Position numbers and translations under genes: made by a program. A DNA stretch of 64,000 nt. Origin: Montifringilla adamsi (Eukaryota; Chordata; Aves; Passeriformes; Passeridae). Positions within the stretch are counted from its first letter, which is position 1, and every line of letters starts with the position of its first letter. Shown here in pieces: positions 13,292 to 27,500 of the stretch. The stretch spans positions 16,903,736 through 16,967,735 of the forward strand of contig JAGGNK010006892.1 in the NCBI GenBank assembly GCA_017590115.1. The letters run 5' to 3'. Under the pieces are notes generated by a model, which searched no databases, was not told where the DNA came from, and saw only the letters and a program-made list of their open reading frames with translations.

Positions 13292-14413
13292 AACTTAGGC
13301 AAATAGCTTTCCCCATATAGTACACCTGTCCTGGTAATGAGACCATGAATGAATCGTATGTAGGTGAGCCTTTATAATGTATCTCTTTAATTTGTCTCTA
13401 AGCACATAAACACTTAAGTGAGGACCAAGACCTTGGCCAACTGGTAGATTTTGCGAGCAGGTTAACTAGAGGCCAGTATTTTTTTTGGACTAGGTGGTTA
13501 CTGCACCAGTGGTTAGTGGAATCAAGGTCTGGGCACCTTAAAGCTGTGGTATTTTGAGGGAGAATGAAGGGATGTGAGCAAGGCAAGCGAACAAGCAGGA
13601 CACTGCCGTCTTGCCTTTGAGAAATCTGTGTGGTGACTTTAGCAGTGTCTTGCTCTTCTAGATGCTTTGTCTTTCTTATACATCATGGTTTATGATTGTG
13701 TCCTTGAGATGAAGAAGTATTTTTCTTCCTGTAAATTTTAATTGTCTAAAATATTTTGGCAAAAAAATGCATAGTAGCACCTCTTTAAAATTCTGGCTAT
13801 AGTATCAGCATCCACTAAGCAAGTGATCTGTTTTAGAGATCATTTTCATATAGTTCTTGCAGAAAGGGCATTTATGCAAAACCCCTTAATTTATAAAAAA
13901 TTAGTGTATGACTAAATGCTAATCTGTAAGTCACAGTGTTCTCTTGGTGCTAGGAACTGGAATATTTTCATGGAATCATCTCACTACTTAATTTTTGCAA
14001 GAGATTCTCATTGCTGTTTTTTAGTCTGTTTTAGTGGGTTTCTGTTCAGTAGTATTTAATTTGCTGTGAAGAATCTCAGAGGGATTTAAGACTGCTGTTT
14101 ATTGTGCCTTACTGTAGTCTATTACATCATTTTTCCATTCCCACAGTCTTCAAGTGGGTAAATGTTACTTTCTCTGCTGATGTTTCTATTTAAAAATTGA
14201 TTATGAAATAACACAAGCTATTTTGTTACCTTGAAAAAAACTAAGCTGTATCATGAAATATTTAGCACAAAATGGTTAAAACTGGCTGGATTCTACTCAT
14301 GCATATTTTACTAAGTTTTTTTTAGCTGATCACTGAACCGAGCCCCACTTTTAATGCATATTTTTAATTATTCTGGTCCTGAAAGGCTGAGTTAGATTTC
14401 TCTTTGTTTGCAG

Positions 14414-14504
14414 AAAAAGCCACCTGAGTGTGCCAGGAAGTTAGAGAACAGCTGTCTTCTCAGAGGCGTAGACAGTACGGATATTCCACGCTCCTTTTTA
14501 AATG
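14414..14504 (+). other. WASF3: probable WASF3 5'UTR exon (non-coding)
   Basis: This 91-nt segment has a strong polypyrimidine tract and acceptor (TTTCTCTTTGTTTGCAG, ending at 14413) and a near-consensus donor (AATG|GTAAGT at 14505). It has four CpGs in a CpG-poor intron and no CR1 or LTR similarity. It lies 23.4 kb upstream of the start-codon exon, which itself begins with only ten untranslated bases, so at least one upstream leader exon must exist. That this is one of them is inference from splice-site quality and strand. The frame is open through the exon, but no start codon in it joins in frame to the well-supported ATG at 37956, so I treat it as leader. Confidence 0.68.
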
Positions 14505-17500
14505 GTAAGTTGTTCAAGAGAGCTCTTGCTGAACGTTCCTTGTCACTTACTTTGCATTTGTGTAAATCTATTACAAATAGCTTGGATGGCTGTGATAAGT
14601 CTCTCAAACTGAAGACTAGTGATGAATTTTAGAAACTTGTCCGGAAGGTTTTGAGTTAGCCTTTGGAAGGAGGTTGATATTTTTGTGATATTGAAGATGT
14701 GCTGTATTAGGCCCTGAAAAAAATGTCAAAAGCATTGTTCACCCAGGAGACTGGTAGCGTTTAAATACTAATCTTATTGTGTAGAAATCAAAATAAATTT
14801 ACTTTATTCATGGTTGTTCATGAGCTACTGGATTTATAGATTTGCATCTGTTAATTACTTTTACCCTGTATAATCTGTATTTTGTTGATGTATTGTCTAA
14901 GAGATTTAAACTAAATCTGCTGAAGTTGAATGTTTGTTGGCATCAAAGTGCAATGGATAATAAAAGATTTGTATTTATTGATATTAAACTAGCTGTGTGG
15001 GGAAATATTTCCCTGCCCCCAGTCTGTCTCAGCTGCCACACTCAACACACCAGGGACCTTTAGATAAGGATTATCTGTTGGTGTTGCTGGAAGAGTAGCA
15101 CTTCCCTCACTGTGTGACATAAGAGGTGGGATACACCTGGGGGTGCTAATCAAAGACTGTGGGCAAAGTGCGGACAATTTTGTTACAATGAGTAAAGCTG
15201 ATAAGTGTGTGCATGTGTGTATTTACAGGGAGCTGCAGCTTATTGGTATCTGCAGGGGAAGAAGCTGAAGAGCAGATTTATTGTTCTTCCTCACCTGAAA
15301 GGGTGAGGTTAAAAGTAATATTAGCTGCCTGTAGGAGAGACTTCCTGCATTGCACGCTACAGTGCTGCCTTGGCCAGCAACCATGGCCAGCCTTGCTTCA
15401 AGGTCTCTGAGAAACAGCAAAGTATGCAGCAGTGCTTTAGGACACTGTTGTTTAGCATACTGTTCTCCTGTGTCCTAGAGCTGACTCTGTCTATATCCCT
15501 GGCTATGATCCTTTGCAACACTTTCCCACTCAGCTGAAATTCACTTATGCTTGTTTCAGTTTTGAGTTCTGGGGATATGCTTGATGATACTCAAGGTGCT
15601 TTTCAGCATATATGTTCTGAAAGAGATTGTACTTTAAGTTAGGAAAAAGAAGAATTCTGGAAAATGTGTGCATTCACAATTTCAAGTAGGAAACTATTTT
15701 GAGTAATGAGAGAATAAGGAAGCAATATGATGCACACTGCAGTGGAGAGATACAGCAATAGCTTTTGAAGGAGAAGGGTGAAAGAAAACTCACTCTTTCC
15801 CCCTTTACCCCTCTTGCATTACCCATTAAATGGAAAGGTAAGTCAAAGGTTACATACTGAAATTGTTTGGAAAAAAGATCTCTTGCTGTAAATGTCAAAA
15901 GTGGAGGAAGTGTGTCAGGGAAAGTAAGTAGTCTGTAGAAAATAAAAAAGGGTAAATCAAATGGACGTATCCAAAATTGAAAATATGCTTCACTACTAGA
16001 TTATTAGATTAGCATATTACTTATTATTTAATGAAGCAGTGAATGTTACAGCACTGTTACATTTCAGTTGCGTTTGATGCTGCATGGGAACATCATCCCT
16101 TTTATTTACAGGGAGCTATAGAAATTAGTTACTACAGGAATAAGACTCTTGGTTTTGGAGTATTTTACCTAGGTTATATATAATAATAAAACTTCAAAAA
16201 TTATTTTGGGCTGTTTGCTGTTTATTTTTAGTAAAGTTTTATCAAGTGTTTTCTGTTTCTTTGTGCAGTTTAAGCCCAGCTTTCATGTAGAGTTTAATTG
16301 AAGTGTCAAGTGTTTAACTAGTCTGGAGTTTAATGTAACTGATGGGTTTATAAGGACAATGCTGAACATACTTGAAAATATTATCAACCTTTAAGTTTTT
16401 AAAAAAATATTAAAACTTAATTCTAGTAAACAAATTCTAATTTTTGCTTGAACACTGATCATTCATGTATCACAAACGTTTGGATTGGACATACAACTTG
16501 GAAACTACCTGATCAATAAAACGTGACACTTGTACTTAAAATAATGGTTGATTTCTACAGAAATGTAATATATTTTCTTTTTAAATTTCTATTCAAAGAA
16601 TTTCACTTGCAAATAATAATAAAAATATTAAACAGCTTAATTCACCTGCATATGTAGTAAGGCATTTGAGTTTGAAATTAAGTCACTCATTTTATCTCTT
16701 GGATTATAGTTGTGCCTTGTCTTGCTTCTTTGGATTTCCTACTGTGTTTTGCTAACATAAATGCCCCCAAAGGTTGTCAGGTTGATAAAAACACTATATT
16801 AAATGTTTGTAAAAGTTGCGGATTGCTTAAAATGCCATAGTGTGTGAGTAGCATGCACTGGCTTTTCTAAACGTCCATTATAAACCTACAACACTACGGT
16901 ACAAAAGTAGTTTCCACAAAGAAAGTTAAAGAGCATGCAGTGAGGAATGAAATACCAGATGCAAGGCTTGAAAACAGCCTCTGATGCTTACTAGCCCCAG
17001 CTGTCAATTCAGTAGATTACCAGAAGGATTCTTTTGTCATCACATACAAGCAATTCTAAGAAATACACCTTTACACTTATTTTGGCAGATAAAAATACTG
17101 TGTATTCAGTTACGTTTTTTGAAAAAAAAAGTTAAAATTATGTTTGTGATTGCTGTGTGGATAATACTCCAGTCTTTAGAAATACTTTTATTGGGAAAGC
17201 AGCTTGGATATTTTCAGTCAGGGTTAAACCAAATTTATGTGCCAAGACTTTTGCCTGTACTGTCTGACTTTTCAGTCCTATAATCTGGCTGCTAAATTAT
17301 ACAATTATTTAGTAACTTAAATGTTTATTTAAAACAAACCATTAAAATAGTCCCCTGAAAGCAAGAAGCGTTTCAGAATGGGGCAGACTGAGTGTGAAAA
17401 GTAGGTTGGGCAGGAGAGAAATATTCTCTGGAGAATGGTGGAGGGTTTTTGGACTACTTGACCAGCCAAAAACTGCGGATCACTAATTGTGTAGTGGTGA

Positions 17501-19249
17501 ATGGGGGGAGTAGCAGGACAGTGTTTTCCCAGTGATCTCCCAGGGGTGAGAAAAAAGTACTGCAGAATTCTTGCCTTGCAAACGGTAAAGTCAAAATGAG
17601 GTGGAACTGGTTTTGGAAGAGACTAACTTAAAACAGGATAGAGAAGTGATCACAGATTTTGATCTTCAGGTACATGCATTTTTGATGAGGCTTTTCTTGG
17701 TTTCTATCAGATTTTGTTGTTAGGAGAGGCTGAATATTTTGGCTTAGCTCTTGCCTATCTGGGGTTAAACTCTTTTCAGTATGCACTTATTTACATTTTG
17801 GACTTGACTGCATGGAGTTGAATTAAATTGCAGCCTGGCAAAATGGGTGTGATGTTAGCAAATTTCTTCTGTGTATTAAAACTGGTGTCTGCACTGTGAG
17901 AGCCTTAGCATGCTCATCACATATAGAAATATTCTTTGTTATCACTGTCTGAGACTGGGAAATTTTCATTTCTGCAAATAAATGCAGTCATTGGCCTCTT
18001 CTCTCAACTTTTCTGTGATTGGCATCATAATAACTTCCCTCTGAATTATGCAGCTAGTGCACAGGGATCTGCTTGAAGATGAGGTTTAAATCTTGGTTGC
18101 CTGTGCAATGATTAAATAAATCAGCTTCTAAATTTAACTGATGTAGTTAAATTACTTCTTGAACTGTGTGTAGATTAATCTCTAATGGCTTCATTTTTTC
18201 CATATGTGCTTGTAGTCTATGTAGATTACACTGATTATTTTGAAGCGTAGTTAAGAGCAATGTAAGTATTGATAGGTTTGTTACATAATTTGGTGGGGTG
18301 TATGGAAGATCCATGTAATCACAGATAACTTTAAATTACAGTCTTTGAGAGCTGGAGTCAATGTGTTTGTGCCTACAGTCACCCTGTCAGTCCATAAAAA
18401 CAAACTGGTCTCCAGTCACAATGCGTTTTGCTTGGTTTGATGGGATTCTCAGCCTCAGGAAGGGTGCCAACAACCACAGCATTGCCCCTGGAGCCTCATC
18501 ACAGAGATGGCAATAGCAGTCCTTTTTCTGTTTATCAGCCAGTTGGTCACAGCTGTAGTTAAGAAATCTATTCCTCTTGGATTGGGGGATCTCATCAGCT
18601 CAGTGGGTTTTAAACTAATAAGTGCATTTCACAGGAGAAGATTTTATCACCAATATAACAGCAACAGCACTGCTGTGAGGGGGGCAAGTTTGGAGTAGGT
18701 TCGCTTCAGAATTCAGCATCCTTCTTTGTTTCTGTTGTATATTTAAAGAGAAACAAAAGCTTCCTGAATATTAACATGCCAGGATTTAATTCCCCCCCAC
18801 CCCCCCCGCATTGTTTTCACTTCAGCATGTTTAGGTTCAAAATCTACTTACTAGTGTTAAGAATGAACATCTAGGAAGTCTTTTGGTTCAAAGCAATTTA
18901 ATGATAGGAAATACTGAAAGTATTTTGATCCAGTATGCAAAATATTTTGAGGCAAGGTTCACTACTAACCATTGTGGAACTGGAGGGGTGAAAAATATCA
19001 GTTGGGTTTTAATTTCTTTGGAAATAGGTGCCCTAATTGATTTCCAACTGCTTTCTTTAAGTTTACAAGAGACTGCTGTGATCATCGGAATCTAGATGGC
19101 TGCCCTTTCTTTTTTAAATTCAGGAATAAAATTAAAGCATACTTCATCAATACTCATTGCAGTGTTATACTTTTACTTGTAAATAAAACATTAACATTTA
19201 AAGCTTCCTCGTTTATTATTCGGTTTGTGTAATTCATGAAATGGTCATT

Positions 19250-19486
19250 TCATGAAAATGCTCAAGCAAGGTCATCCCAGAGCACATGGCACAGGGTTGT
19301 GTCCAAATGGTTCTTGAACATCTCCAGTGAGGGAGAGTCCACACCCTCTCTGGGCAGCCTGTTCCAGTGTGCAGTCACTGCACACTCAAGGAGTCCTTCC
19401 TCATGTTCAGGTGAAACTTTCTGTGCATCAGTTTCTGCCCATTGCCTCTTGTCTCATTGTTTGGTGCCACTGAGAAGAGCCTTCAA
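19250..19486 (-). mobile_element. CR1 LINE 3' fragment, older subfamily
   Basis: The antisense CR1 region is recognised by TTCTTGAACATCTCCAGTG, CCTCTCTGGGCAGCCTGTTC and CCATTGCCTCTTGTCTCATT. It is short and diverged. Confidence 0.78.
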
Positions 19487-21309
19487 GATTAAACAGACTG
19501 CCCTGAAATTATCTGGTTGCACCTACAAGGTAGCCTCAGCTTTGCATTAAAACAGTTTAAAATGAGGCATTAATGGCTCCTTACTCTTCAAAAATAGAGC
19601 ACTGAGTCTTTGCAGGTAGCTACCTGGTCTGTAATCTGTCAGCATTTAGTAAGCTAGGTGCATTTTCCTTATTGTGTGGGGAGAAGCAGCATTTGCTTCT
19701 GAGGGTTTGTGGAAAGAGTTGACATGCTATGGGGTGTGTTGGAAGAGTTTTGATAGTCAAATAAGAACACAGCCTTTGAACAGTGACAGTGGGAGGGGAG
19801 TTTGGAATGTGTGTCGGGAGTAGATAGTAAAGGGGGTGGAGTAGATATCCCATCCCATTCTTTTAGTTACTGGACTCTTTCTTCTGAGAGTAAGAAACAG
19901 TCTTTAAAATCTGTCTCTGAATAGTAAAAAGTTTCTATAGTTAAAAAAAAAAAAATGTTTTGTACCAAATAGGGCAAACACTGGATTGTAAAACTGCAGG
20001 GGTGAAAGGATAGTCAAAAGGATTAGTTTATATCTCTCCTCTTAGCTACCAATGCCTCCAACTCTTGTTGCATCAGCTGGCAACTTCCAAAGAAACAGTG
20101 AGACGTGGCATGGCAGAAGTGAGGTGTGGAGAGCAGAGTCCATGCGAGTAGAGGAAAGTGGCTGTAGGGCATGTGAAGGACACAAATCTTGATTGCTGTG
20201 TCAGCAACTGTGCACAAAGCAGTGATGCTGGATGTGGAGGAGGAGATAAAGCACTTGCAGCAGGACTTCTGTAAAGAAGGAGACGGTTGGACTGTGGCTC
20301 GAAGATTTGGGCAGGGCATCTTATCATCAGTATAAAACTGAGTGGCTGCAGGTGTTTGGCTGTGGGATGCTGATCGATGCAATTGGGAAATATGGAAGTG
20401 ATCAGTTCAACATGCAGTCTGCCTGTTTGCATTTTATGACTAGTGATTAATGGTGAACAGGTAAAGAAATATTCTGTTCTCTGTGAATTATAAACTCAAT
20501 TTGGATTTAATTTGGATTTTGGATTGAAAACATAGGGAGAACGGTTCCTTAAATTTTTTTAATGGTTTGTCCTTGATTCTATCTTAGTCTCTTGGAAAGA
20601 AAAAAGGGACCTTCACAATTTACCAGGAGCTAAGGGCAGCTACTTTACTTGAGATGTGATGGTACCTTTCATTAGATGAGAGACTTCTTGTTCCTGAGAA
20701 GAGGATACTAATATTTGTCTTGAGTTGCTATCCATGCTTCTGTTTCAGAGTACTGTGTATTTATTTAAAAAGTACATATTTAATATTTCATTCTTTAAAA
20801 ATAAATTTGGTTTTAAATATTTATAAGTATATGCTCCTTGTTTCTTTTTATAAGCAAACCACAGAAATCAATGTGTACCAGGTTAGCATTCATGAAAAGC
20901 ATGTTTTTCAGAAATAGATGGAAAGGATACAGACATAAATGACTTATGTGGCTAACATGATAAGCAGAATTTGTAATGCACACATGGGATATCCGTTTTT
21001 CTTCTGTTCAGTAAATTTTTTGTTAACCTACTCTGAGTTTGCTGAGATGCCTACGTGGTTTTGGGAAATGTGTCAGCAGAAAGTTCCTGAAAATTGCAAG
21101 AGTTCCGAGCTCTTTAGTGTCATTGGTTTGTGTTCCTACTAATAAGACGGATTGGGACTAGAGAGAATGACTTCTGAGGAACCAGCTGAGGGTACTACGT
21201 GTAATCTTTGGGAAGAAGGTACCTTATTATTCTGTCTACAACTTCCTTGTGAGGGGGATGGAAAGGGAGGTGCTGATCCAGCCTGTGTCAGGTGTCCAGT
21301 GACGCCTGG

Positions 21310-21562
21310 GGATGACATAAAAAGCTGCATTAGGGAGGTCCAGATTGAATGTTAGGGAAAAGTTGTTCACTGAGAGTTGTGGTCAAGCACTGGAACCAGC
21401 TCTGCAGAAAAGTGGTTGTGACCCCAAACCCTTCAAGAGTTCAAGAAGCATTTGGACAACAGTTTAAGTAGCTGGATTAACTTTGGGGTTGCTCTGTATG
21501 GTCAGGAGCTGGGCTGGACTATCCTCATGGTTCCTTTCCAACTCAGCATATTCTATGACTCA
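21310..21562 (+). mobile_element. CR1 LINE 3' fragment
   Basis: The sense CR1 3' end is recognised by CAAGCACTGGAACCAGCTCT, TCAAGAAGCATTTGGACAAC and GGTTCCTTTCCAACTCAGCA, ending ATTCTATGACTC, the bird CR1 tail motif. Confidence 0.85.
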
Positions 21563-23326
21563 AGTAAAATTCTTTTAATGTGACAATATTGGTGCCATTT
21601 CTTGTAGGAAGCAGTTGCTAGTCTTTCAGTTTTGTTAGCTAGTCACTTGTGCTTAGCTTGCTGTTCCCCTACACAACTAAACACTGTAACTGGGTATGAA
21701 ATGGGAGTTCAGCTTGAATTGCTTTGTTTTTTGGTTTTCTTTTTTTGTTTTGTCCTGAAGCAGATTGTGTGCTTTCACTATCACTTCCATGCTCTCAGAT
21801 ATAAGGGTAGTAATTCCATAAACTGCTTTGACTTCTTTCCCCTGGATTAGATTTTTGCTGACTTCCAATCTGACTCCAGCGCGAGAAGCAGCTCAGCCAG
21901 GAGCAGCAGCTATAACAGCACAAATCTTGAAACAGGAATGGGAAAAGGAATCCATTTAATTAAATCAAGGAGCGGTTGGCTTACAGCTGTCTTCAAAAGC
22001 ACAACTTTAAATGGAGCGGATCTTCAGGCAATGACTGGGTTTTTCTTCTGAGAAGGAAACATGATTCATCTTGTGGTTGAAACATTTGTTGCTAAGTATT
22101 GATGTGATCTAGGTCCAATTTCTGATCCTTCTACAGGTCTTGATGATGCTGACCAGCACACAAGTGGCTCTAGTGCCTCTCAGCAGTATAAATGAGATGC
22201 TGCTTCTTGCCTTTCTCATGTTTGGAGAGCAAGTTTAATTCCAGGGTGTACAGATACTGTAGGAGTGCAAGTGTTGGGTAACCTTACTGTAATAGGCTTG
22301 GTGACACTCCTTGGCAGTTGCAGCCTTGCTAGATTTAGGCAGTGTGTTCCTCTTTCATTGGGTTTTAGTTGGCTCTATGGCCAGGATTTTGCTGTTTGTT
22401 TGACTGACAGTTAGTGAGGAAGATGAGATCCTTCCCGAAGGATTGGGAGGCTGAGTGCATTATAGGGAGTGAGAGGATCAAGGTAACTCTGACTCCTGTG
22501 TATATTTTTTTTATTCCTCCCTTTTCTATGGAACGTTCATTTGTAAGTATTGGAGGGAAGCATAATTAAAAAATACTGTGACAGTTTCAGCCCTAAGATG
22601 ATCCTTTTTCTTTCTAACCTGTATTTGTCTCTCTTCTTACATCCTGTCCTGACAAAATTAAAACAAAATAAAACTAATCTTTTTCAGCCTTTATATAGTA
22701 AATTAAAGCATGCTGAAACAACATTGTAGGATGTATTATGCTGTAGGTCTGGTTTGGATCCAGGATGATATTTATGATGCAAATTCCCCAGATGTGAAGT
22801 ATATGAACTTTTTCAGATGAGTGTAAAACCAAAACGTTGTCTGTATGGACATATGTGACAGTGTCAGCATCTGATGGTCCAAGGACTGGGAGAGCACTAG
22901 ATTGGAACAAATATTCCTGTTTCCCTACAAAAAAGAGTGTATGCAAGATGGACTCAGGATCATCATCAGCAGCTATTCTGCTCTGAAGGTGCTCATGCTC
23001 CTATTGTACCATACAACTTGCTAATGCAAATGCAGTCTCTGTGAAGTCTTTGAACATCCCCAGAGGCTCACAGATGAAAAAACTGATGGCTCTTGTTGTT
23101 CTTTATTGTGGACTCCATGTATTTTGATGGTTTGTGCTTTTATTATTCTATGTTAAGACTGTTTTCCTCCAAGTTCACACTTAGCATTCACCCACACTTG
23201 GCATTGACTAAAAGAAGAGAATTACAGACATAACTATAAATTAGTGTGATGCTTTCAAGTACTCAGTGTTAGGTTCTGAAATAAATTTCATAGTTCCTTA
23301 TAAAGCTAAGTTTACATTTTCAAGTC

Positions 23327-23352
23327 ATATATATATATATATATATATATAT
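23327..23352. repeat. (AT)13 microsatellite
   Basis: Perfect AT dinucleotide repeat in the large intron. Confidence 0.95.
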
Positions 23353-23558
23353 GTCTTGAAGAAAGACAGACAAAAGTTTCCACAAGGGGTATTTTAATGC
23401 ACTGATTTGAAATACAGGAATAAAGCAGATTTAAAGAATTTAGTGTTGTCATTGATAACCTCTGCATCCCCAGTAATCTTAGCTGTGATTTGATGATTTT
23501 TAGCTAGGAGAAAAAGTTGCATAAGCCTCTTCTTAGTGATTATTTGTACGTTGTAAGA

Positions 23559-23563
<5 letters not shown>

Positions 23564-23604
<41 letters not shown>
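23564..23604 (+). repeat. poly-T run, 41 bases
   Basis: An uninterrupted T tract in the large intron, with no retrocopy recognised next to it. Confidence 0.92.
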
Positions 23605-24520
23605 CTGGAGCACTTCTATCCTGCCAGCTCCATGGAGATGTGTTGATACAATGCCAGATTTCATGGAACACAACTTTCTTTCCAGCCTTCAAGTGTTGAA
23701 AGGGGATTTTTACCGAAGACTAACTGCTGAATTCTGTCTGAGACTCACTATGGTTTTACAGTAGCTTATTTGTCTCACATTGGGAGTTACTGTATGTGTA
23801 AGGAGGAAATCTCTTTAATGCTGAAAATGAGGCTTTGTATGCCAGTGTTACTGTATCAAAGCATGTTACTTGTAGTACTGCCTGACACTGATTTTAGCTT
23901 TAACACCCCCCCAAGAAAACGCCAACAAAAAAAAAGCAAAACCAAAAAACCCACAAAACTCCAACACAAAATGCTATTAAAACCTCAAAACAGCAGAAAA
24001 AGAAAAATCTGAGGCAAACATTATGTGTTGAATTATTAAGAAGGTAATGGTGGGCAGAGCTTTGACATCTCAATTTGTGGTTCTGGCAGAAGAGAGGATC
24101 TGTCATAGAAGAGGCAGAAACACCAAGAGAGGATGTGATGTTTTGTACCTGCTTACAATCTTAGTATGCCTTACATATTAATAACAAATATATCAAGTGT
24201 ATTTAGATTTAAGTTTTTTACTGTGGTTTTATTTCTCTTAGTATTCTCTTTCTGCTGAGAGGTATAAATAGATATCTGCCCATGTAAATTAGTTTTGAGA
24301 AAATGTCTTCAGTACTGATAAGGGCAGAAAAAAAGAGTATGGTCTGTCTTGAATTCTGCTGGACCAGTGTTACTCGCTTGTGGTTCAGTTGTTGGGGTAC
24401 AGGGAGCTCCTGTACTTCTGGTAACTGGATGTTCTGCTATCATCTGTAACTGTTACTATTTCATTTTATGAACTGAAAAATTACACACTGCTTATTTCTC
24501 ACGTGTCAAGCAGGAATGGT

Positions 24521-24564
24521 TTCTGTGATTAACTTGAAGATGTTCTGTGATTAACTTGAAGATG
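24521..24564 (+). repeat. 22-bp tandem duplication
   Basis: Two perfect adjacent copies of the unit TTCTGTGATTAACTTGAAGA followed by TG. The perfect identity points to a recent duplication. Confidence 0.95.
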
Positions 24565-27500
24565 TTAACTGTGTGGAGGAGAGCGAGGAAGATTAGCTGG
24601 GAGAGGGAAATATCATCCTTAGTGCTCAGGTTACTGTGCACAGGCAGATAATGTGTGGGAAAGACATAAAATATGTCCCCACCCTGGGAAAATCTCTGAC
24701 TAGAGCTCAGCCTTCTTTAGGCATCAGAGTGAAATAACCACAACACAAAACCCCTTGTATTAACACAAAAACCCCTGTCTTAACAGGGGACTTTGATAAG
24801 GCTGCTTGAGCTTTGTGGTGATTTTTTGGGGGGGTGGTGGGTTGGCTTTTTTGTGTTGTTTCTCTTTGTTATTTTTTTTTTAATTGTTTTTTTGACTGTC
24901 TTGAGTGTTGCTTTCTGTCACTCGTAGTATCTTTCTTGATTTATATACCAGTCCTTGATCACATAGCACTTTGTGATAATGCTGTAGTACAGTAGCTACC
25001 AGAAGATGGACTTTGTGGGAACAGATGGCACACTTGGCTCAGGATAAAAATAGTTGGGAATTTTCAATTCACTTAGACTCAGCTGTTGAATACAGACACA
25101 AAATATTTAGTTCAGTTTTTCCACGAAAGCACCCAAAATAAATCTGGCTTTCCCTCACATAGGTTAGTTGCCATTTCCAGGTTTCTGGTATATAGGTAAA
25201 GTCAGGTGTTGGTAGGAGTGTCAAAATCATGAAAATTTTTGGTGTGGGTGTAAAGCTTCACCTGGAGGAACTCCAGGGATGTTGCTTTATTTTGTAAAAA
25301 TTTAAACGTTCATGGGCTGTCCATGTGTTTCCTGACACATACCAGGAAGTTTCTGCTGCTGTTGTGTGGATGTTCAGATGGATATTAAAGTTGCTTTGAC
25401 TGCAAAATATTTTAAGGATTGTGATACATAGTGTGGTAGCCTGGAAAAGCATCATTGCAGGTGTTTCCCAGTGGTAAAGTCTTTCCTGCCTGCTGAGAAC
25501 TGGGAGTGGAGGAGGTTTGTTGGGAGTAGAGGTGGAGAAAGTATAATGGCAATTCAACATTAATCTTAAGTGCTTTTTCTTTTGCTGTTTGACCTACATT
25601 ATTGGTCTCTTCCATCATCTCTGTGTGTCATATGTATAAGAAATGTGTATAAATTGTGTGTGTATATATAGAACATAAATGTACACAAAGTGTACTTCTG
25701 TGTATATGCATATATGACATCCAGAGGGTTTCTTGTACAGAAAAGGACTATAAGAAAACTTGACACTTCTCTGTGATATTTTAAATTTTGGATTAACTGA
25801 ATTATGTGAAAATGTAACACTTCCTTCCATGTGACATTTTAGAGCAACTGCTGGGAATAAAAGAGTTTAAGAACATAATTTTTTTTCTGGAAAAATCCTG
25901 TTTTAAAAGGTTTTTCATGGTGAATATTAGATATGGGAAATGGGGAACACTGTGTATTGCCATAAAATGGATATTGTTTTACAAAAAATTGAATCCTTGA
26001 TCCCTTTTTTACTTTCCCTTCCAATTTAAGGTTAATTGGAGTTCTGAGAAACAAATTACTGAATTTGCTTCTGGTTTAGCTTGAGGTCATTGGAGGATCT
26101 GCATGGCATGTTGTCCCTGCAGGAGGGCTGCTGAGGCCTCACCAGGTGGCCTTTATCACATGGACTCTGACCCAGACAGTTATTTCGAGCACTTTAAATC
26201 CAGTAAGGCTCTGCTAAATGGGATCAATGTAAGTCAGCAAGCCTAGCTGCAACTTAGGTTTTCCTCATATAAATCAAGGCATTTGCTTCTGATAACCCTT
26301 GCTGTTTGTGAAGGAGGAAGGCTGGGACAAATGTACTTTAAATGGTCTGCAGGAGTTACTTGTACGTTATTGTAGTCTGAAACACTAAGAAAAGGTTTGC
26401 TTACAATTGTTTCAATATTCTGAGTTCTTCCAGCATCAAATTGTCTGAAGCAGTGTAAAGGAATTATAGGGTAATGGTTCTTGTCACAGAATTTTTCCAT
26501 TTCTATAGTGTAGATAGAATGCAACTGTATGTAACTCTCAACTCCTAAAAGAATGTGCATCAGATAGCCAAAACAGGCTTAAAGTAAGCATTGCAAGGAG
26601 TTTAATGCCATCATTCAAGAGACTGTTGAAAGAGTCATACTTAGAGTAGTTTCTTAGTGGTGTATCCTAAATTGAGACATGAAAAGCCACGCTTTGTCTT
26701 ATTAATTGTCAGCTGAAGAAGGAGTTAGTTTGTAATGATGCTTTTTGGACTGCAGTAGATGGGTAGGAGCAAAGAAATTTTCTTCAGGTGGTGGGATTGT
26801 TAATTAAGTACCAATGTTTATTCAATAGCCATTCTCTTGGTTTTGTCATATTCTTTTAAAATTATTATTTGTTGCTTTGTGGTATTACTATGCTAGAAAA
26901 ATTAAGAGGTACTAAACAGGTGGGAATCAATAGTGTGGCAGTACACAGTAAGTTACCTCAACCATTATTTACTTTTAAGGCTTAATTTATGTTAGCTAGT
27001 TTATGGGAGTACTTCTGGGGTTTGAGATAGTGGCCTGTAGACATATTCTCAATTGTCTGGGCTGCTGAGTTTTGCTGTGCAAAGTGAGAACTGTGTGGCT
27101 CTGTCTGCATAGCAAACTCTGCTCACATCTGATTAAGATCCAAGCCTGTTTCCAGATGACATCTGGAAACATTTCGACCTGCTAGTGGAGGGCTGTTCCT
27201 GACCTAATTAGCTTGGTGGTATAACTAGCTCTCTGCTGCTTTGTGATTTTGTTCCTTTTGACTTCATCTGGTTTACACTACTCACTGAATGTTACCATGT
27301 AGGGTACTAAAGGTCAAAACAAAATTAGATTTTACAATCTGCTGCTCTTCCAGTCAGTGTTTTGGTACTTCTAAATTTTCATACATGTAATCATTAGGTA
27401 TTCCAAGTACAAAGAGCTGAATAATTCAGCAGCCGTATGGCTCGCACATGTCAAGATGATACAAAAGTGGGGGTGATCAATCTAAGTCTTCTTTCCTGTG

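Larger units (their letters stand above)
1..14413 (+). other. WASF3 first intron or upstream DNA, no gene seen
   Basis: The stretch is AT-rich with scattered short chance open frames. It has no CpG island, no first exon and no coding similarity that I recognise. It holds a 70-T run near 869, an A-rich patch at about 4240-4300, the head-to-head CR1 pair at 6.56-8.68 kb and a CR1 fragment at about 12.9-13.3 kb. Two long overlapping chance frames on opposite strands (9978-10430 and 10421-10879) show no domain. Calling it intron assumes the promoter-bearing first exon lies before base 1. Confidence 0.55.

Noticed and set aside
15207..15410. Possible exon after TTTACAG near 15228
   Set aside because: No pyrimidine tract of quality, a poor donor, and no coding or leader similarity.
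20023..20432. Overlapping frames of 119 codons on the - strand
   Set aside because: The peptides are Ser/Cys/His-rich and match no family I know. Neither strand shows exon signals.
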